From Micavibrio sp964400125 (GTDB lineage Bacteria > Pseudomonadota > Alphaproteobacteria > Micavibrionales > Micavibrionaceae), in the NCBI GenBank assembly GCA_964400125.1, contig CAYNSR010000007.1, positions 51,194 through 115,193 on the forward strand: a DNA stretch of 64,000 bases. Direction: 5' to 3'. Below are positions 17,230 to 26,350 of the stretch, in pieces. Position 1 is the stretch's first letter. Each line of letters starts with the position of its first letter. The notes below the pieces were generated by a model, which was not told the origin of the DNA, searched no databases, and saw only the letters and a list, made by a program, of their open reading frames with translations. Made by a program: the position numbers and the translations under genes.

Positions 17230-17994
17230 ATGACAGGCACAAATCATACCCAGCTTCAAGCCCCCGCCCGTGGCCCCGTGGTGATTCTGACCCATCCGCA
17301 AATGGGTGAAAACATCGGTGCCGCCGCCCGCGCCATGCTTAATTGCGGGGTTTCGGAACTCAGGATCGTCAACCCGCGTGATGGCTGGCCGAATGAACGG
17401 GCGGACGCCATGTCCGCCGGGGCGCTTGACGCCATGCCGCCGGTGCAGGTTTTTTCCAGCACCGCCGAGGCCATTGCCGATTTGCATTTCGTCTATGCCA
17501 CCACAGCCCGCCCCCGCGACATGGTCAAACAGGTCATGACCGCGCGCAGCGCCGCCGCCGATATGCGCCACCGCGAAGCACAAGGCCAGCGTCTCGGTCT
17601 CCTCTTCGGTGCTGAACGTTCGGGACTCGTCAATGACGACATCGCTATTTCCGGCGCGGTCATTACCATTCCGCTCAATCCCGGCTTTGCTTCGCTCAAT
17701 CTGGGGCAGGCCGTGTTGCTGGTGACGTATGAATGGATGATGGCCGGGGATAAAACCGCCGATCAACTGACCATCAACAACAGTTTCCCGGCCACGCAGA
17801 ACTCCATGACCGAACTTTACCGCCGTCTTGAAGACGAGCTCGAAACCGGCGGTTTTTTCCGCGCCCGTGACATGAAACCGACCGTATTGCGCAATATTCA
17901 AGCCATGCTGACCCGCGCCCGCATGACAGATCAGGAGGTGAAAACATTCCACGGCATCATCAGCGCCCTGACAGGCAAAAAATCAAAACCGTGA
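17230..17994 (+). CDS. trmJ: SpoU-family tRNA 2'-O-methyltransferase (TrmJ-like)
   Basis: A 254-aa SPOUT methyltransferase. The N-terminal PVVILTHPQMGENIGAAARA is the SpoU motif I. GLLFGAERSGLVNDDI and ITIPLNPGFASLNLGQAV form the knotted SAM site (motifs II and III). Together with the C-terminal helical extension this matches TrmJ, which methylates the ribose of position 32 in tRNA. Related TrmL or uncharacterised SpoU enzymes are shorter. A bidirectional hairpin terminator separates it from convergent rpsD. Confidence 0.85.
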   Translation: MTGTNHTQLQAPARGPVVILTHPQMGENIGAAARAMLNCGVSELRIVNPRDGWPNERADAMSAGALDAMPPVQVFSSTAEAIADLHFVYATTARPRDMVKQVMTARSAAADMRHREAQGQRLGLLFGAERSGLVNDDIAISGAVITIPLNPGFASLNLGQAVLLVTYEWMMAGDKTADQLTINNSFPATQNSMTELYRRLEDELETGGFFRARDMKPTVLRNIQAMLTRARMTDQEVKTFHGIISALTGKKSKP

Positions 17995-18030
17995 TAATTC
18001 CAAATCGGCCTGAAACAAAGATGACAGAAA

Positions 18031-18062
18031 AGAAAAAGGCCGCATCGCTGCGGCCCTTTTTG
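18031..18062. terminator. Bidirectional intrinsic terminator between trmJ and rpsD
   Basis: The stem GGCCGCA/TGCGGCC closes a TCGC loop and is flanked by an A run on the left and a T run on the right. It can therefore terminate trmJ (rightward) and rpsD (leftward). It lies exactly between the two convergent stops. Confidence 0.88.
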
Positions 18063-18081
18063 AAATCTCGTCCCGAAAAAC

Positions 18082-18699
18082 TTAACGGGAATAAAATTCG
18101 ATCACCAGATTTGGTTCCATCTGCGCCGCATAGGGAACATCTTCCAGCTTCGGAACACGCAGGAACGTGGCCTTGCCAGCCTTGTGATCGACCTGAACAT
18201 ATTCCGGAACGTCACGCTCGGCCAGTTCCGTTGCGATCTGGTAGACCGCCAGTTGACGGGCCTTTTCACGCACTTCGACCACATCACCTTCCTTGATCTT
18301 GTAGGACGGGCTGTTGATGCGCTTGCCGTTCACGGTGACATGGCCGTGGCTGACGAATTGACGGGCGGCGAAAACGGTCGGGACGAATTTGGCGCGATAG
18401 ATAACCGCATCCAGACGGGTTTCCAGCAGACCGATCAGTTGCTGCCCCGAATCCCCGCGCAAGCGGATGGCTTCGTGGTAGTAACGGCGAAATTGCTTCT
18501 CTCCAATGTTGCCGTAGTATCCTTTGAGTTTTTGTTTGGCGCGGAGCTGGACACCATAGTCGGACAGCTTGCCGCGGTTCGCGCCGTGCTGGCCGGGGCC
18601 GGTCTGGCGGGTGTTATACGGGGATTTGGCGCGGCCCCACAAATTGACTCCAAGACGGCGGTCAATCTTGTGCTTCGCTTCGGGGCGTTTTTCACTCAT
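18082..18699 (-). CDS. rpsD: 30S ribosomal protein S4
   Basis: A 205-aa primary rRNA-binding protein of the small subunit. It begins MSEKRPEAKHKIDRRLGVNL, and the central S4 RNA-binding domain has LETRLDAVIYRAKFVPTVFAARQFVSHGHVTVNG in pieces typical of bacterial S4; it ends in the usual EFYSR. It stands alone rather than in the alpha operon, as in other alphaproteobacteria. The leader of about 95 bases contains a GATC hairpin (TTTGATC/GATCAAA around 18748-18765), a place where S4 autoregulation could act; that is inference. Confidence 0.98.
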   Translation of the reverse strand: MSEKRPEAKHKIDRRLGVNLWGRAKSPYNTRQTGPGQHGANRGKLSDYGVQLRAKQKLKGYYGNIGEKQFRRYYHEAIRLRGDSGQQLIGLLETRLDAVIYRAKFVPTVFAARQFVSHGHVTVNGKRINSPSYKIKEGDVVEVREKARQLAVYQIATELAERDVPEYVQVDHKAGKATFLRVPKLEDVPYAAQMEPNLVIEFYSR

Positions 18700-18800
18700 G
18701 GTCTGGTTCCTTTGTTCTTGTTGTTGTCCCGCCTGCCTGCGATAAGGTTTGATCTTTCGATCAAAGGGGCCACCATGCCCTCCCGCCGGGAATGCGGCAG

Positions 18801-18829
18801 AATATAGGGATTTTCTACCCTGCTGTCAA
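18801..18829 (-). promoter_or_regulatory. Sigma-70-type promoter for rpsD
   Basis: On the complement, TTGACA (18824-18829) and TATATT (18801-18806) are 17 bases apart, a near-consensus housekeeping promoter. It points to rpsD with an expected leader of about 95 bases. This strength fits a ribosomal protein gene. Confidence 0.85.
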
Positions 18830-18850
18830 ACGGATTTCGGAAAACCCCGT

Positions 18851-21601
18851 TCAAAGCGCCTGAACAGGGTTTAAAATCGCCCCCAGCGCGGCTTTCCGCG
18901 ATTCCCCGGACTTGACCATCACTTCATGGGCATCGCGCAAGCTGGCAACAATATTGCCCTTGGCCTGCATAAAGGCCTCCTGAATCTGGGTCCGCGCCGA
19001 CATTTGCGTAACCGGGACCACGACCACCATCGTATACAACCCGGCCAGTTTTTCGTCGTTGCTATAGCCTTGTGCATCCTGCTCCAGCACCTTGTCCAGC
19101 GTATGCAAAGCGGCGGCCTTGTTGAAGTGGATATTGAGATCCAGAATTTTTCCCTGCACATTGTGGACTGCAATGCCGTTATCGACGACCGCGTCCATAA
19201 AGGCCGCGATGCCGCGGTCCAGCCTGTCGAGACTACGGCAGGATTCACCCAGATTGTATTTGCACATCTCCACGATCTTGATAATCGACGGATTTTCTTC
19301 GAGCAGTGACGGCGTGATATCCTCAATGCCACCCAGATAAGTATTGATGACCTCTTTCAATGTCCCAAGGTAGCGATGAAGTGCCTCAACATCTTCCAAA
19401 CCTTCCATATTGCCCTTCAATGCAGTCGTTGCAGCAACCGACAACGCGCCCAGCTCGGGACTGATCTTTGTTTCAAAAAGATCCTGTGGCTTCATGGCGG
19501 CCTTTTCTGCTGCTTCCTGCTGACGATGCCGGATCCTCATATCCTGATTCCTCCGAGCCTCCACGGCGGCTGACCAGTCAATATCTTCCTGAAGCGGACC
19601 AAGAAGGGAGCGCCGGATAGAGGCCATGAACCCTTTCGGCGGCGGTGGCGGCAACTGTATCTCCGGCTCGGGTTCCGGTTCGACAACCGTCGTTTCCGGC
19701 GCCTCCGGCGGAACGATGGAATAGCCTTCGAAATCTGCAATCAAATGTCCGAGATGCTCCGTAAATTCCGACTTTATCGCCAGCTTCGCCATCGCCCAGT
19801 TGGTTACGATGGTGGAGGCTTCCGCGAACCAGACCTGAACATTGTTTCCCAATGCCATTGCTTCGGCCTTGGAGGCTTTCTTCAAATTCTCAATTTGCTG
19901 TCCGACCATATCCTTGTCAAAAGTAATGTCGGGAATAGCCGAAGCCGATTTTTGCGCATCCTGCCCTGCCATATCCGGTGAGGATTCCTGTTGTGCAATT
20001 ACAGGCAAATCCGCCGCTTTCATCTGCGCAAGGATATCGTCCGGCAATATGTCGACAAGCTCCGCAATGCCTACTTCATGAAAATTGCTGCGCTCAATGA
20101 CGGGGCCCTTGCTGAAGAACAGGACATCGCCTTTGTCGCCATCTGCGGTTTCAAATTTTACCTCAGAAAATACCGTCAGTTTTTTGCCCTGTTCCTCCGC
20201 GACACTATGATCTGGCGAAACCAGAAGGCCGTCAAAACCGTGTTTTCCATTGATCCATTCCGAAGAAAAAACATGGTCTTTTTCTTCTTGGCTCAAACGC
20301 GGATCATTTTGCAATAACGGTGAGAAATCTGCCCTGTTTCCACGAACTTTTCCTGCAACAAGCGATATATTGTAAAAGGCAGTCCCCGGAAAACTGGCCT
20401 TGCCATAGGCCAGTTTCGGGTGAATGATTTCGGTGCCGCCCCCGTAGAACAAACACCCCGCGACTAGAGAACCACCGATATTCAGGAAATCGTTGCTGTC
20501 CTGACCCAGCATCAGTGTCGTACCCACCATGCGACTGCTGGTCCAGTTTGTTTTGCCAAGAACGGGATTATCGTAGCAACTGCGGAAATGAACAGAACGG
20601 GGTGCATGCATCTTGTAGAAATTGGGCCGCACATAACTGGCGCCTGTCAGATCAATCTGCTCCGCCAGAGCGCCTGCAAACTTCACATCCGTTCCGGTCG
20701 TATCCCGCAAACTCGCCTGATTCAGTTGCGCCGACGACAGATCAGTCCCGGTCAGGTCACACCCGTCAAGATTGCAATTATCAAGTTGCGCCTTTTGCAA
20801 CATTTTACCTTGTAATTCATGCTCAAAAGCATATTTTTTCTGCTCCGGGCTCAACGCCAACCCCCGCAGATCAAGACCGCGAAACGCCGCAAATTCGACA
20901 AAAGACCCCCACGATGTAATTTCCGCATTTTGTCTTGTATGGGGGTGAGTGAATTTAAGGTCCTCTGACAAAATAGCATGGCCGTAAGACGATCTGTTTC
21001 CTGATAGCTTTCGGTAACATTCCCGGATATCATTCCTATCTTTTTCCGTGGACAGGGAATACAGCCTGACCAGTTGCCCGTTTCGTATTGCATAGATGTC
21101 CTGCCAGACATCCTTTGGCATCGGCATGCGTTTTGTATCAGGCGAGACTATGTCAGGTTTTGCGGAAGACGACGGGGAGGATATCTGCGAGAACAGGGTC
21201 TCCGCCGTTTCCCGAACAACATCTTCCAATGGCTGGGACGCATTGATATTTTTGATTGCACCGATGATCGTCGTCTCAATATCTCCGGCAGAAACATCCT
21301 TGCGAGCGCTATGGCCGACAATGAGGGAGGCATATTTTTTCAGGAACAGCTCCGCATCGGTGTCCATCACTCCGCCCTTTTGTTGCGCTATATCAGCGTA
21401 TTCAGAAAGAGCCGCCTCAAGCACTGAGGCGCATTGATCTGCGGAGACAATCACTTCGCTCCCGGAGATCTTCTGCAAAGCATTAAAAGTTTCAGCTAAG
21501 TTACGGCGCGTTCTGGGCGAAGGCGGATCGGGACAAATCGGAGCGACCATGATGCGATAAACCAATACAAAAAGTTGATACTTTAACCCGAAAACATCCA
21601 T
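18851..21601 (-). CDS. Large pentapeptide-repeat protein of unknown function
   Basis: A 916-aa protein without a convincing signal peptide or transmembrane segment. Residues roughly 240-325 hold pentapeptide-like repeats (AQLDNCNLDGCDLTGTDLSS then AQLNQASLRDTTG), which fold as a right-handed quadrilateral beta helix. An acidic Pro-rich linker (PEPEPEIQLPPPPP) lies near residues 645-660, followed by a basic segment and a long helical C-terminus. The N-terminal 230 residues match nothing I know. It is monocistronic with its own strong promoter. The ATG at 21601 is chosen because it lies just after that promoter; ATG 21550 lacks a Shine-Dalgarno sequence. Possible roles include scaffold or effector; I cannot decide. 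Confidence 0.75.
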   Translation of the reverse strand: MDVFGLKYQLFVLVYRIMVAPICPDPPSPRTRRNLAETFNALQKISGSEVIVSADQCASVLEAALSEYADIAQQKGGVMDTDAELFLKKYASLIVGHSARKDVSAGDIETTIIGAIKNINASQPLEDVVRETAETLFSQISSPSSSAKPDIVSPDTKRMPMPKDVWQDIYAIRNGQLVRLYSLSTEKDRNDIRECYRKLSGNRSSYGHAILSEDLKFTHPHTRQNAEITSWGSFVEFAAFRGLDLRGLALSPEQKKYAFEHELQGKMLQKAQLDNCNLDGCDLTGTDLSSAQLNQASLRDTTGTDVKFAGALAEQIDLTGASYVRPNFYKMHAPRSVHFRSCYDNPVLGKTNWTSSRMVGTTLMLGQDSNDFLNIGGSLVAGCLFYGGGTEIIHPKLAYGKASFPGTAFYNISLVAGKVRGNRADFSPLLQNDPRLSQEEKDHVFSSEWINGKHGFDGLLVSPDHSVAEEQGKKLTVFSEVKFETADGDKGDVLFFSKGPVIERSNFHEVGIAELVDILPDDILAQMKAADLPVIAQQESSPDMAGQDAQKSASAIPDITFDKDMVGQQIENLKKASKAEAMALGNNVQVWFAEASTIVTNWAMAKLAIKSEFTEHLGHLIADFEGYSIVPPEAPETTVVEPEPEPEIQLPPPPPKGFMASIRRSLLGPLQEDIDWSAAVEARRNQDMRIRHRQQEAAEKAAMKPQDLFETKISPELGALSVAATTALKGNMEGLEDVEALHRYLGTLKEVINTYLGGIEDITPSLLEENPSIIKIVEMCKYNLGESCRSLDRLDRGIAAFMDAVVDNGIAVHNVQGKILDLNIHFNKAAALHTLDKVLEQDAQGYSNDEKLAGLYTMVVVVPVTQMSARTQIQEAFMQAKGNIVASLRDAHEVMVKSGESRKAALGAILNPVQAL

Positions 21602-21615
21602 ATGCTCTCGACGCG

Positions 21616-21645
21616 ATTATAGAAATGGTTTATTGCATATGTCAA
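21616..21645 (-). promoter_or_regulatory. Consensus sigma-70 promoter of the pentapeptide-repeat gene
   Basis: On the complement TTGACA (21640-21645) and TATAAT (21616-21621) are both perfect, with an 18-base spacer. The start codon at 21601 is only 14 bases beyond the -10, so the leader would be about 8 bases. Confidence 0.82.
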
Positions 21646-21649
21646 TTAA

Positions 21650-21701
21650 ATACCGCCGCCAGCCCTGCTCCATTATTACGTTAAATACTTGCTGGCGGTA
21701 T
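21650..21701 (-). terminator. Large-loop hairpin downstream of the tRNA gene, possible terminator
   Basis: TACCGCC (21651-21657) pairs with GGCGGTA (21694-21700), and AGC/GCT extends the stem past a three-base bulge. On the tRNA strand it is followed by TTTAATT. The 27-base loop makes it a weak terminator candidate. It would separate the tRNA from the promoter of the next gene. Confidence 0.45.
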
Positions 21702-21743
21702 CGTTTGTCTACTGTTGCGGGGTAATCCGGTTTCAGGGGGGTG

Positions 21744-21820
21744 TGGTGGGCCTGGCCGGACTTGAACCAGCGACCAAACCGTTATGAGCGGTCCGCTCTA
21801 ACCAGCTGAGCTACAGGCCC
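21744..21820 (-). tRNA. tRNA with CAT anticodon, probably tRNA-Ile2 (lysidine-modified)
   Basis: A 77-base cloverleaf including an encoded CCA end. The acceptor stem GGGCCTG pairs with CAGGCCC, the D-arm is GCTC/GAGC, the anticodon stem GACCG/CGGTT holds loop CTCATAA, and the T-arm contains GGTTCAAGTCC. CAT can be initiator Met, elongator Met or Ile2. The 5' G-C closing pair excludes the initiator, and the GGTCGCTGGTTCAAGTCC T-arm region resembles bacterial tRNA-Ile2. TilS would convert C34 to lysidine. Elongator tRNA-Met remains possible. Confidence 0.93.
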
Positions 21821-21831
21821 ACACAGACGAT

Positions 21832-21861
21832 GAAATATCAGGGATCGGGAATCCATGGCAA
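21832..21861 (-). promoter_or_regulatory. Candidate promoter for the CAT tRNA
   Basis: The complement has TTGCCA (21856-21861), an 18-base spacer and TATTTC (21832-21837), ending about 12 bases before the tRNA 5' end. Spacing is right, but the -10 is poor. Confidence 0.4.
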
Positions 21862-21923
21862 GACCTAATTCGCAGAGCGAGCAATATGTTTGAATTTTAT
21901 GAAAACACAATCGCGTACGACGA

Positions 21924-22232
21924 TCATGCATCGCCAGGCAGATCCCTGATGGATTCTGAAGAAAAAATATTTTCCGCGCCTTCGATAATCTCGATATCGT
22001 TGATGTGGATATTAACATGGCCGATGCTGCTGTAGATGTCGTCGGGAATGGATTGCAGAAGATCAAGCGCGTCTTCGGACGCATCATGGTCCTGCGCGTA
22101 GGCGATCAGCTCCATCTTGCTGGCGGGGAATGCCACCCCGTCGAGAACCTCAAGAACATTCAGCGGCTCCGACAGGGCGCGATAGCCCGAATACGGCGCG
22201 ACGGCATACTCTTTTTCGATTCCCGGGGTCAT
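21924..22232 (-). CDS. DUF2795 family protein
   Basis: About 102 aa from the ATG at 22232, which follows GGAGGAG; an upstream ATG at 22283 gives 17 more residues. The central segment LNVLEVLDGVAFPASKMELIAYAQDHDASEDALDLLQSIPDD, read in pieces, matches DUF2795. That family is small and helical, with a short hydrophobic pattern and a conserved FPASK-type turn, and has no known function. It is acidic and probably cytoplasmic, on the same strand as rpoD and 77 bases beyond its stop. Cotranscription with rpoD is possible. Confidence 0.72.
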   Translation of the reverse strand: MTPGIEKEYAVAPYSGYRALSEPLNVLEVLDGVAFPASKMELIAYAQDHDASEDALDLLQSIPDDIYSSIGHVNIHINDIEIIEGAENIFSSESIRDLPGDA

Positions 22233-22309
22233 CTTTGCGTTCTCCTCCCCGTTCAAAACGATGAACAGGGGGAAAGGTTCCATCCTCGGACAGGGCGGGA
22301 CCGCCTAGC

Positions 22310-24250
22310 TTATGTATCGAGGAAACTGCGCAGCTTGCGGCTGCGGCTGGGATGCTTGAGCTTGCGCAGGGCCTTGGCTTCGATCTGGCGGATGCGTTCG
22401 CGGGTCACGTTGAACTGCTGTCCGACTTCCTCCAGCGTATGGTCAGTATTCATGCCGATGCCAAAGCGCATGCGCAAAACGCGCTCCTCGCGCGGGGTCA
22501 GGGTCGCCAGAACCCGCGTTGTGGTTTCGCGCAAATTGGAATGGATCGCGGCATCAATCGGCAGAATGGCGTTTTTATCTTCGATAAAATCACCCAGCGT
22601 CGAATCCTCCTCATCCCCGATCGGGGTTTCGAGGGAAACGGGCTCTTTGGCGATTTTTAAAACCTTGCGCACCTTGTCCAGCGGCATATGCAGACGTTCG
22701 GCCAGCTCTTCCGGGGTCGGTTCGCGCCCGATTTCGTGCATCATCTGGCGGCTGGTCCGGACCAGCTTGTTGATCGTTTCGATCATATGCACCGGAATGC
22801 GGATGGTGCGCGCCTGATCGGCGATCGAGCGGGTAATGGCCTGCCGGATCCACCATGTAGCGTAGGTTGAAAACTTGTAACCACGGCGATATTCGAATTT
22901 GTCCACCGCCTTCATCAGGCCGATATTGCCCTCCTGAATCAGGTCGAGGAATTGCAGACCGCGATTGGTGTATTTTTTGGCGATGGAAATAACCAGACGC
23001 AAATTGGCCTCGACCATTTCCTTCTTGGCGCGGGCGGCTTCCTTTTCACCCTTCTGCACGGTGCCTACAATGCGGCGGAATTCCATCAGGGGCAGGCCGG
23101 CATCATCGGCGACCCTGTTGATCTGCTCACGGATTTCCTTGACGTCGCCTTCGTGTTTTTCACCAAACTTCGTCCAGCCCTTGCCTTTCAGCTTGCTGAC
23201 GCGGGAAAACCACTTGGGGTCCATCTCGGCGCCGTAATAATGTTCCAGAAACTCTTCGCGCTTGACGCCGCAATCAACGGCCAGACGCAACAGGCGCCCT
23301 TCGAGGCCGACCATATCGCGATTCATTTTATACAAACGCCCGATCAACTGGTCGATACGCGCGTTATTCAGGCGCACCTCGTTCATCAACCCGACCATTT
23401 CAACCTTGACGGATTCGTATTTTTTATTGACCGGCGCAGGCGGCTCCTTGCCTTTCAGCAAATGCTCGTAACGTTCGGTCTGAATCTTTTGCATCTTTTT
23501 GTAAGCTTTTTGAATCTTGGAAAAGATTTCAAAAACCTGCGGGAGCAATTCCTGTTCCATGGCGGAAAGAGAAACTGCCGTTTCTTCCTCGGCACCTTCA
23601 GCGTTTTCGTCCTTCTCGGGCTCTTCCTCGCGCTCGACCTGCGTAAAGTCGATGGATTCCGTATCGCCGCCATAGGTCGCATCGAGATCGATAACCTCGC
23701 GCAGCAGAATATCGCCCTTCTGCAGGGCCTGATACCACGCAATGATGGATTCAATCGCCAGCGGCGCTTCGCACATGCCGCCGATCATCATTTCACGACC
23801 GGCCTCGATACGCTTCGCAATGGCGATTTCGCCCTCGCGGGAAAGCAGTTCCACCGAACCCATTTCGCGCAAATACATGCGCACCGGATCGTCAGTGCGC
23901 CCGGAGTCGTCGGAGGAAATGTTTCCGCCGCTCTCGTATTCCTCGCCTTCGAATCCCTCGGCCTTTTCCTTGGGCTCGGCCTCGTCCAGATCGTCTTCGC
24001 TTTCCACGATCTGCAAACCTACATCAGCGATGGTTGCCATGGCATCTTCGATCTGTTCCGAAGAATATTCCTGCGCCGGGATCGTTTTGTTGATCTCCTC
24101 ATAGGTCAGGAAGCCCTGCTCCTTGCCCTTGGAGATCAGCTTTTTGAGAGCGGTTTCAAGGGTCCCCTTGGACGCCGTGGCTTGTTCACGGTTGTCCTGC
24201 GGAGCGGCCTTTTTTTGCTTGGTGACAGTTTTTGTACTTTTCGATGCCAT
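22310..24250 (-). CDS. rpoD: RNA polymerase primary sigma factor RpoD (sigma-70)
   Basis: A 646-aa housekeeping sigma factor. Region 1.1 is N-terminal. Region 1.2 has DPVRMYLREMGSVELLSREGE, followed by a large acidic non-conserved domain. Region 2 holds LRLVISIAKKYTNRGLQFLDL with NIGLMKAVDKFEYRRGYKFS and TYATWWIRQAI (the -10 recognition and melting helices). Region 4.2 has DHTLEEVGQQFNVTRERIRQ. These are invariant hallmarks of primary sigma factors. It sits just downstream of dnaG on the same strand, the common macromolecular-synthesis arrangement. Confidence 0.98.
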   Translation of the reverse strand: MASKSTKTVTKQKKAAPQDNREQATASKGTLETALKKLISKGKEQGFLTYEEINKTIPAQEYSSEQIEDAMATIADVGLQIVESEDDLDEAEPKEKAEGFEGEEYESGGNISSDDSGRTDDPVRMYLREMGSVELLSREGEIAIAKRIEAGREMMIGGMCEAPLAIESIIAWYQALQKGDILLREVIDLDATYGGDTESIDFTQVEREEEPEKDENAEGAEEETAVSLSAMEQELLPQVFEIFSKIQKAYKKMQKIQTERYEHLLKGKEPPAPVNKKYESVKVEMVGLMNEVRLNNARIDQLIGRLYKMNRDMVGLEGRLLRLAVDCGVKREEFLEHYYGAEMDPKWFSRVSKLKGKGWTKFGEKHEGDVKEIREQINRVADDAGLPLMEFRRIVGTVQKGEKEAARAKKEMVEANLRLVISIAKKYTNRGLQFLDLIQEGNIGLMKAVDKFEYRRGYKFSTYATWWIRQAITRSIADQARTIRIPVHMIETINKLVRTSRQMMHEIGREPTPEELAERLHMPLDKVRKVLKIAKEPVSLETPIGDEEDSTLGDFIEDKNAILPIDAAIHSNLRETTTRVLATLTPREERVLRMRFGIGMNTDHTLEEVGQQFNVTRERIRQIEAKALRKLKHPSRSRKLRSFLDT

Positions 24251-24321
24251 AGTCCGAATCCAGTTGGACGAGCATTAGAGCTCATTTTCCAATAAAAATC
24301 AAAGGACTGATTGCAATTTCA

Positions 24322-26199
24322 TCAACTTTGTCCTTCACCAGTCCCGTCAACCGCCCCATGAACAGACCGCCCCGAACGGCGCAGGGCAATAATCCTGCGT
24401 TCATTTTCATCCGAGAAGTCATCCTTCATTGCCTGTTCCGCAGCCCTCAGCTCGCGCTGAAGAACTCTGCGGTTCAGGAAGGCCAGCGTGTCCTTCCATC
24501 CGATTCTGACAAACGAAGAATCCGTATCCGGGCGGGCGAAACCTGCATGGGTATAAACCAGATCAGACAAAACGGCAACAATTTCTGCGGCATAGCCTTC
24601 TTGCTCAAGATGGTGTCTCAATGCTGCCGAATCAAGATGCGGCGATTGCCCCAAAGCCTGAAGAATGGCCTGCCGGAAGGCCGCAAAGCGCGGATCAGGG
24701 ATATCCAGATGCCCCAGATCGTCCTCAATACTGTCAAACAGCGCCGGATGGTTGATCGCACAGGCGAGAAGAACCAGAATCGAAGTCCGGTCCTCGGCAA
24801 AGCCGGGACGACGCATCGGCACCGGATGCACCACGCTTTTTCCGGACGGCCTTTGGCCGTAACCGGTGGAAACAGGCGATCTTCGCGGCGGCGCAAAGCT
24901 GGCGCGTAATTTCTGGCGCAATGCCTCGCGATAATAATGCTGCACATTCCGGTCAGGGATGGCGAGAACATCTTTTTCAAGCGTCTGGTTCAAACCCGCC
25001 TGAGCCTCCGGCGTTTCAAACGTTTTTCCGACAGTATGATGCAGCCAGATAAAATCGACGAGATTCATCGCCGAATCGATCACCGCGTCGAAAGCGGATT
25101 TTCCCTGCGCCTTTATCAAGCTGTCGGGATCCTGCCCGTTCGGCAAAAAGGCAATCCGTATGGAATGATTCGGCTGGAGCAACGACAAAATCCGCTCCAC
25201 CGCCTTCGATGCCGCACGGCGTCCGGCATCGTCGCCATCAAAACACAATACCGGGATTTTTTCTTCCCCCGGGATCATCTTCCACAAGGATGTGATCTGC
25301 GCCTCGGTCAGGGCCGTTCCCATCGGGGCCAACGCACCGCGATATCCCGCGCTGAAGGCCGCCATGACATCGAGATATCCCTCCACAACGATCAGCGGCA
25401 AACCGTCATGGGCCGCCTGCCGCGCCTGCGGTTCGCCGAACAGCATTTCCCCCTTGCGAAACAGGACAGTTTCAGAAGAATTGATATATTTCGGCGGCTT
25501 CGATTCACCCGGCGCAAGCGGGCGCAGATGTTCCGGCAGGACCCTGCCGCCGAAGGCCACGACCCGCCCGCGCCGGTCCGGCACCGGAAACATGATCCGG
25601 TCACGGAAAAAACTGTACGCCTCACCGCCACGATTCGATGCCCGGGCAACGCCCGCCTCGATCATCTGGCTTTCGCTAAAGCCCTGCCCTTTCAGGTAAC
25701 GCGGCAAGGCCTGACCGTCCGCCGGGGCAAAACCAATACGAAATCCGCCCAGCAATTCTTCGGACACGCCACGATCGCGCATATAGGTCAACGCATCGGC
25801 ACAGGAAGATTCATAAAGGCGTTTTTGAAACCACCCGGCGGCCTCATCCATCAGGACATAGAGATCTTTTTCTTTCCGCGACCGCTCCACATCCTGCGGC
25901 GAAGCCTTGGGCACCTGCATACCTGCCTGCGCAGCCAGCGATTCGACCGCCTCGATAAAGGTCAGGTTGTTATGCCGCATAGTGAATTCCACCACATCGC
26001 CATGCGCCTGACAGCCGAAGCAATGGTAGAATTGCTTGTCGTCATTAATATAGAAAGACGGCGATTTTTCATGGTGGAACGGGCAGCATGCCTTGAATTC
26101 CCGCCCGGCCCGCGTGATTTTGACATGCCGCCCGACGACCTCGGACAAGGTCAGCCGATCGCGCAGTTCTTGCATAAAACGCGGGGGGATGGTGGACAT
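24322..26199 (-). CDS. dnaG: DNA primase
   Basis: A 625-aa replication primase making RNA primers on the lagging strand. The N-terminal CHC2 zinc-binding domain has CCPFHHEKSPSFYI and FHCFGCQAHGD-type ligands (here YHCFGCQAHGD). The catalytic core follows with RIGFAPADG, VVAFGGRVL, and the TOPRIM motif VVEGYLDVMAAF with CFDGDDAGRRA. The C-terminal third is the helical DnaB-interacting region. It precedes rpoD on the same strand. An ATG with TGGTGGACA context is close to the usual family start. Confidence 0.97.
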   Translation of the reverse strand: MSTIPPRFMQELRDRLTLSEVVGRHVKITRAGREFKACCPFHHEKSPSFYINDDKQFYHCFGCQAHGDVVEFTMRHNNLTFIEAVESLAAQAGMQVPKASPQDVERSRKEKDLYVLMDEAAGWFQKRLYESSCADALTYMRDRGVSEELLGGFRIGFAPADGQALPRYLKGQGFSESQMIEAGVARASNRGGEAYSFFRDRIMFPVPDRRGRVVAFGGRVLPEHLRPLAPGESKPPKYINSSETVLFRKGEMLFGEPQARQAAHDGLPLIVVEGYLDVMAAFSAGYRGALAPMGTALTEAQITSLWKMIPGEEKIPVLCFDGDDAGRRAASKAVERILSLLQPNHSIRIAFLPNGQDPDSLIKAQGKSAFDAVIDSAMNLVDFIWLHHTVGKTFETPEAQAGLNQTLEKDVLAIPDRNVQHYYREALRQKLRASFAPPRRSPVSTGYGQRPSGKSVVHPVPMRRPGFAEDRTSILVLLACAINHPALFDSIEDDLGHLDIPDPRFAAFRQAILQALGQSPHLDSAALRHHLEQEGYAAEIVAVLSDLVYTHAGFARPDTDSSFVRIGWKDTLAFLNRRVLQRELRAAEQAMKDDFSDENERRIIALRRSGRSVHGAVDGTGEGQS

Positions 26200-26350
26200 A
26201 GGTCATTCTTAGCAGAAATCGGGAGTTTCCAAAGCCAATTACCGGGGAAAAGGTATAAATTATGCCGTGCATATTCCCGTAATATCTTAAGAATTTCGCA
26301 AGTTATTTCTTATATGCTGAAAATGAGGGAAATTCAGGGGGGTTTACGGA

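Noticed and set aside
21744..21820. Initiator tRNA-Met
   Set aside because: Initiator tRNAs have an unpaired first position; here the acceptor stem begins with a paired G.
22005..22817. Long plus-strand frame opposite rpoD
   Set aside because: Antisense shadow of rpoD with skewed composition and no family match. The same applies to the frame at 22952-24295.
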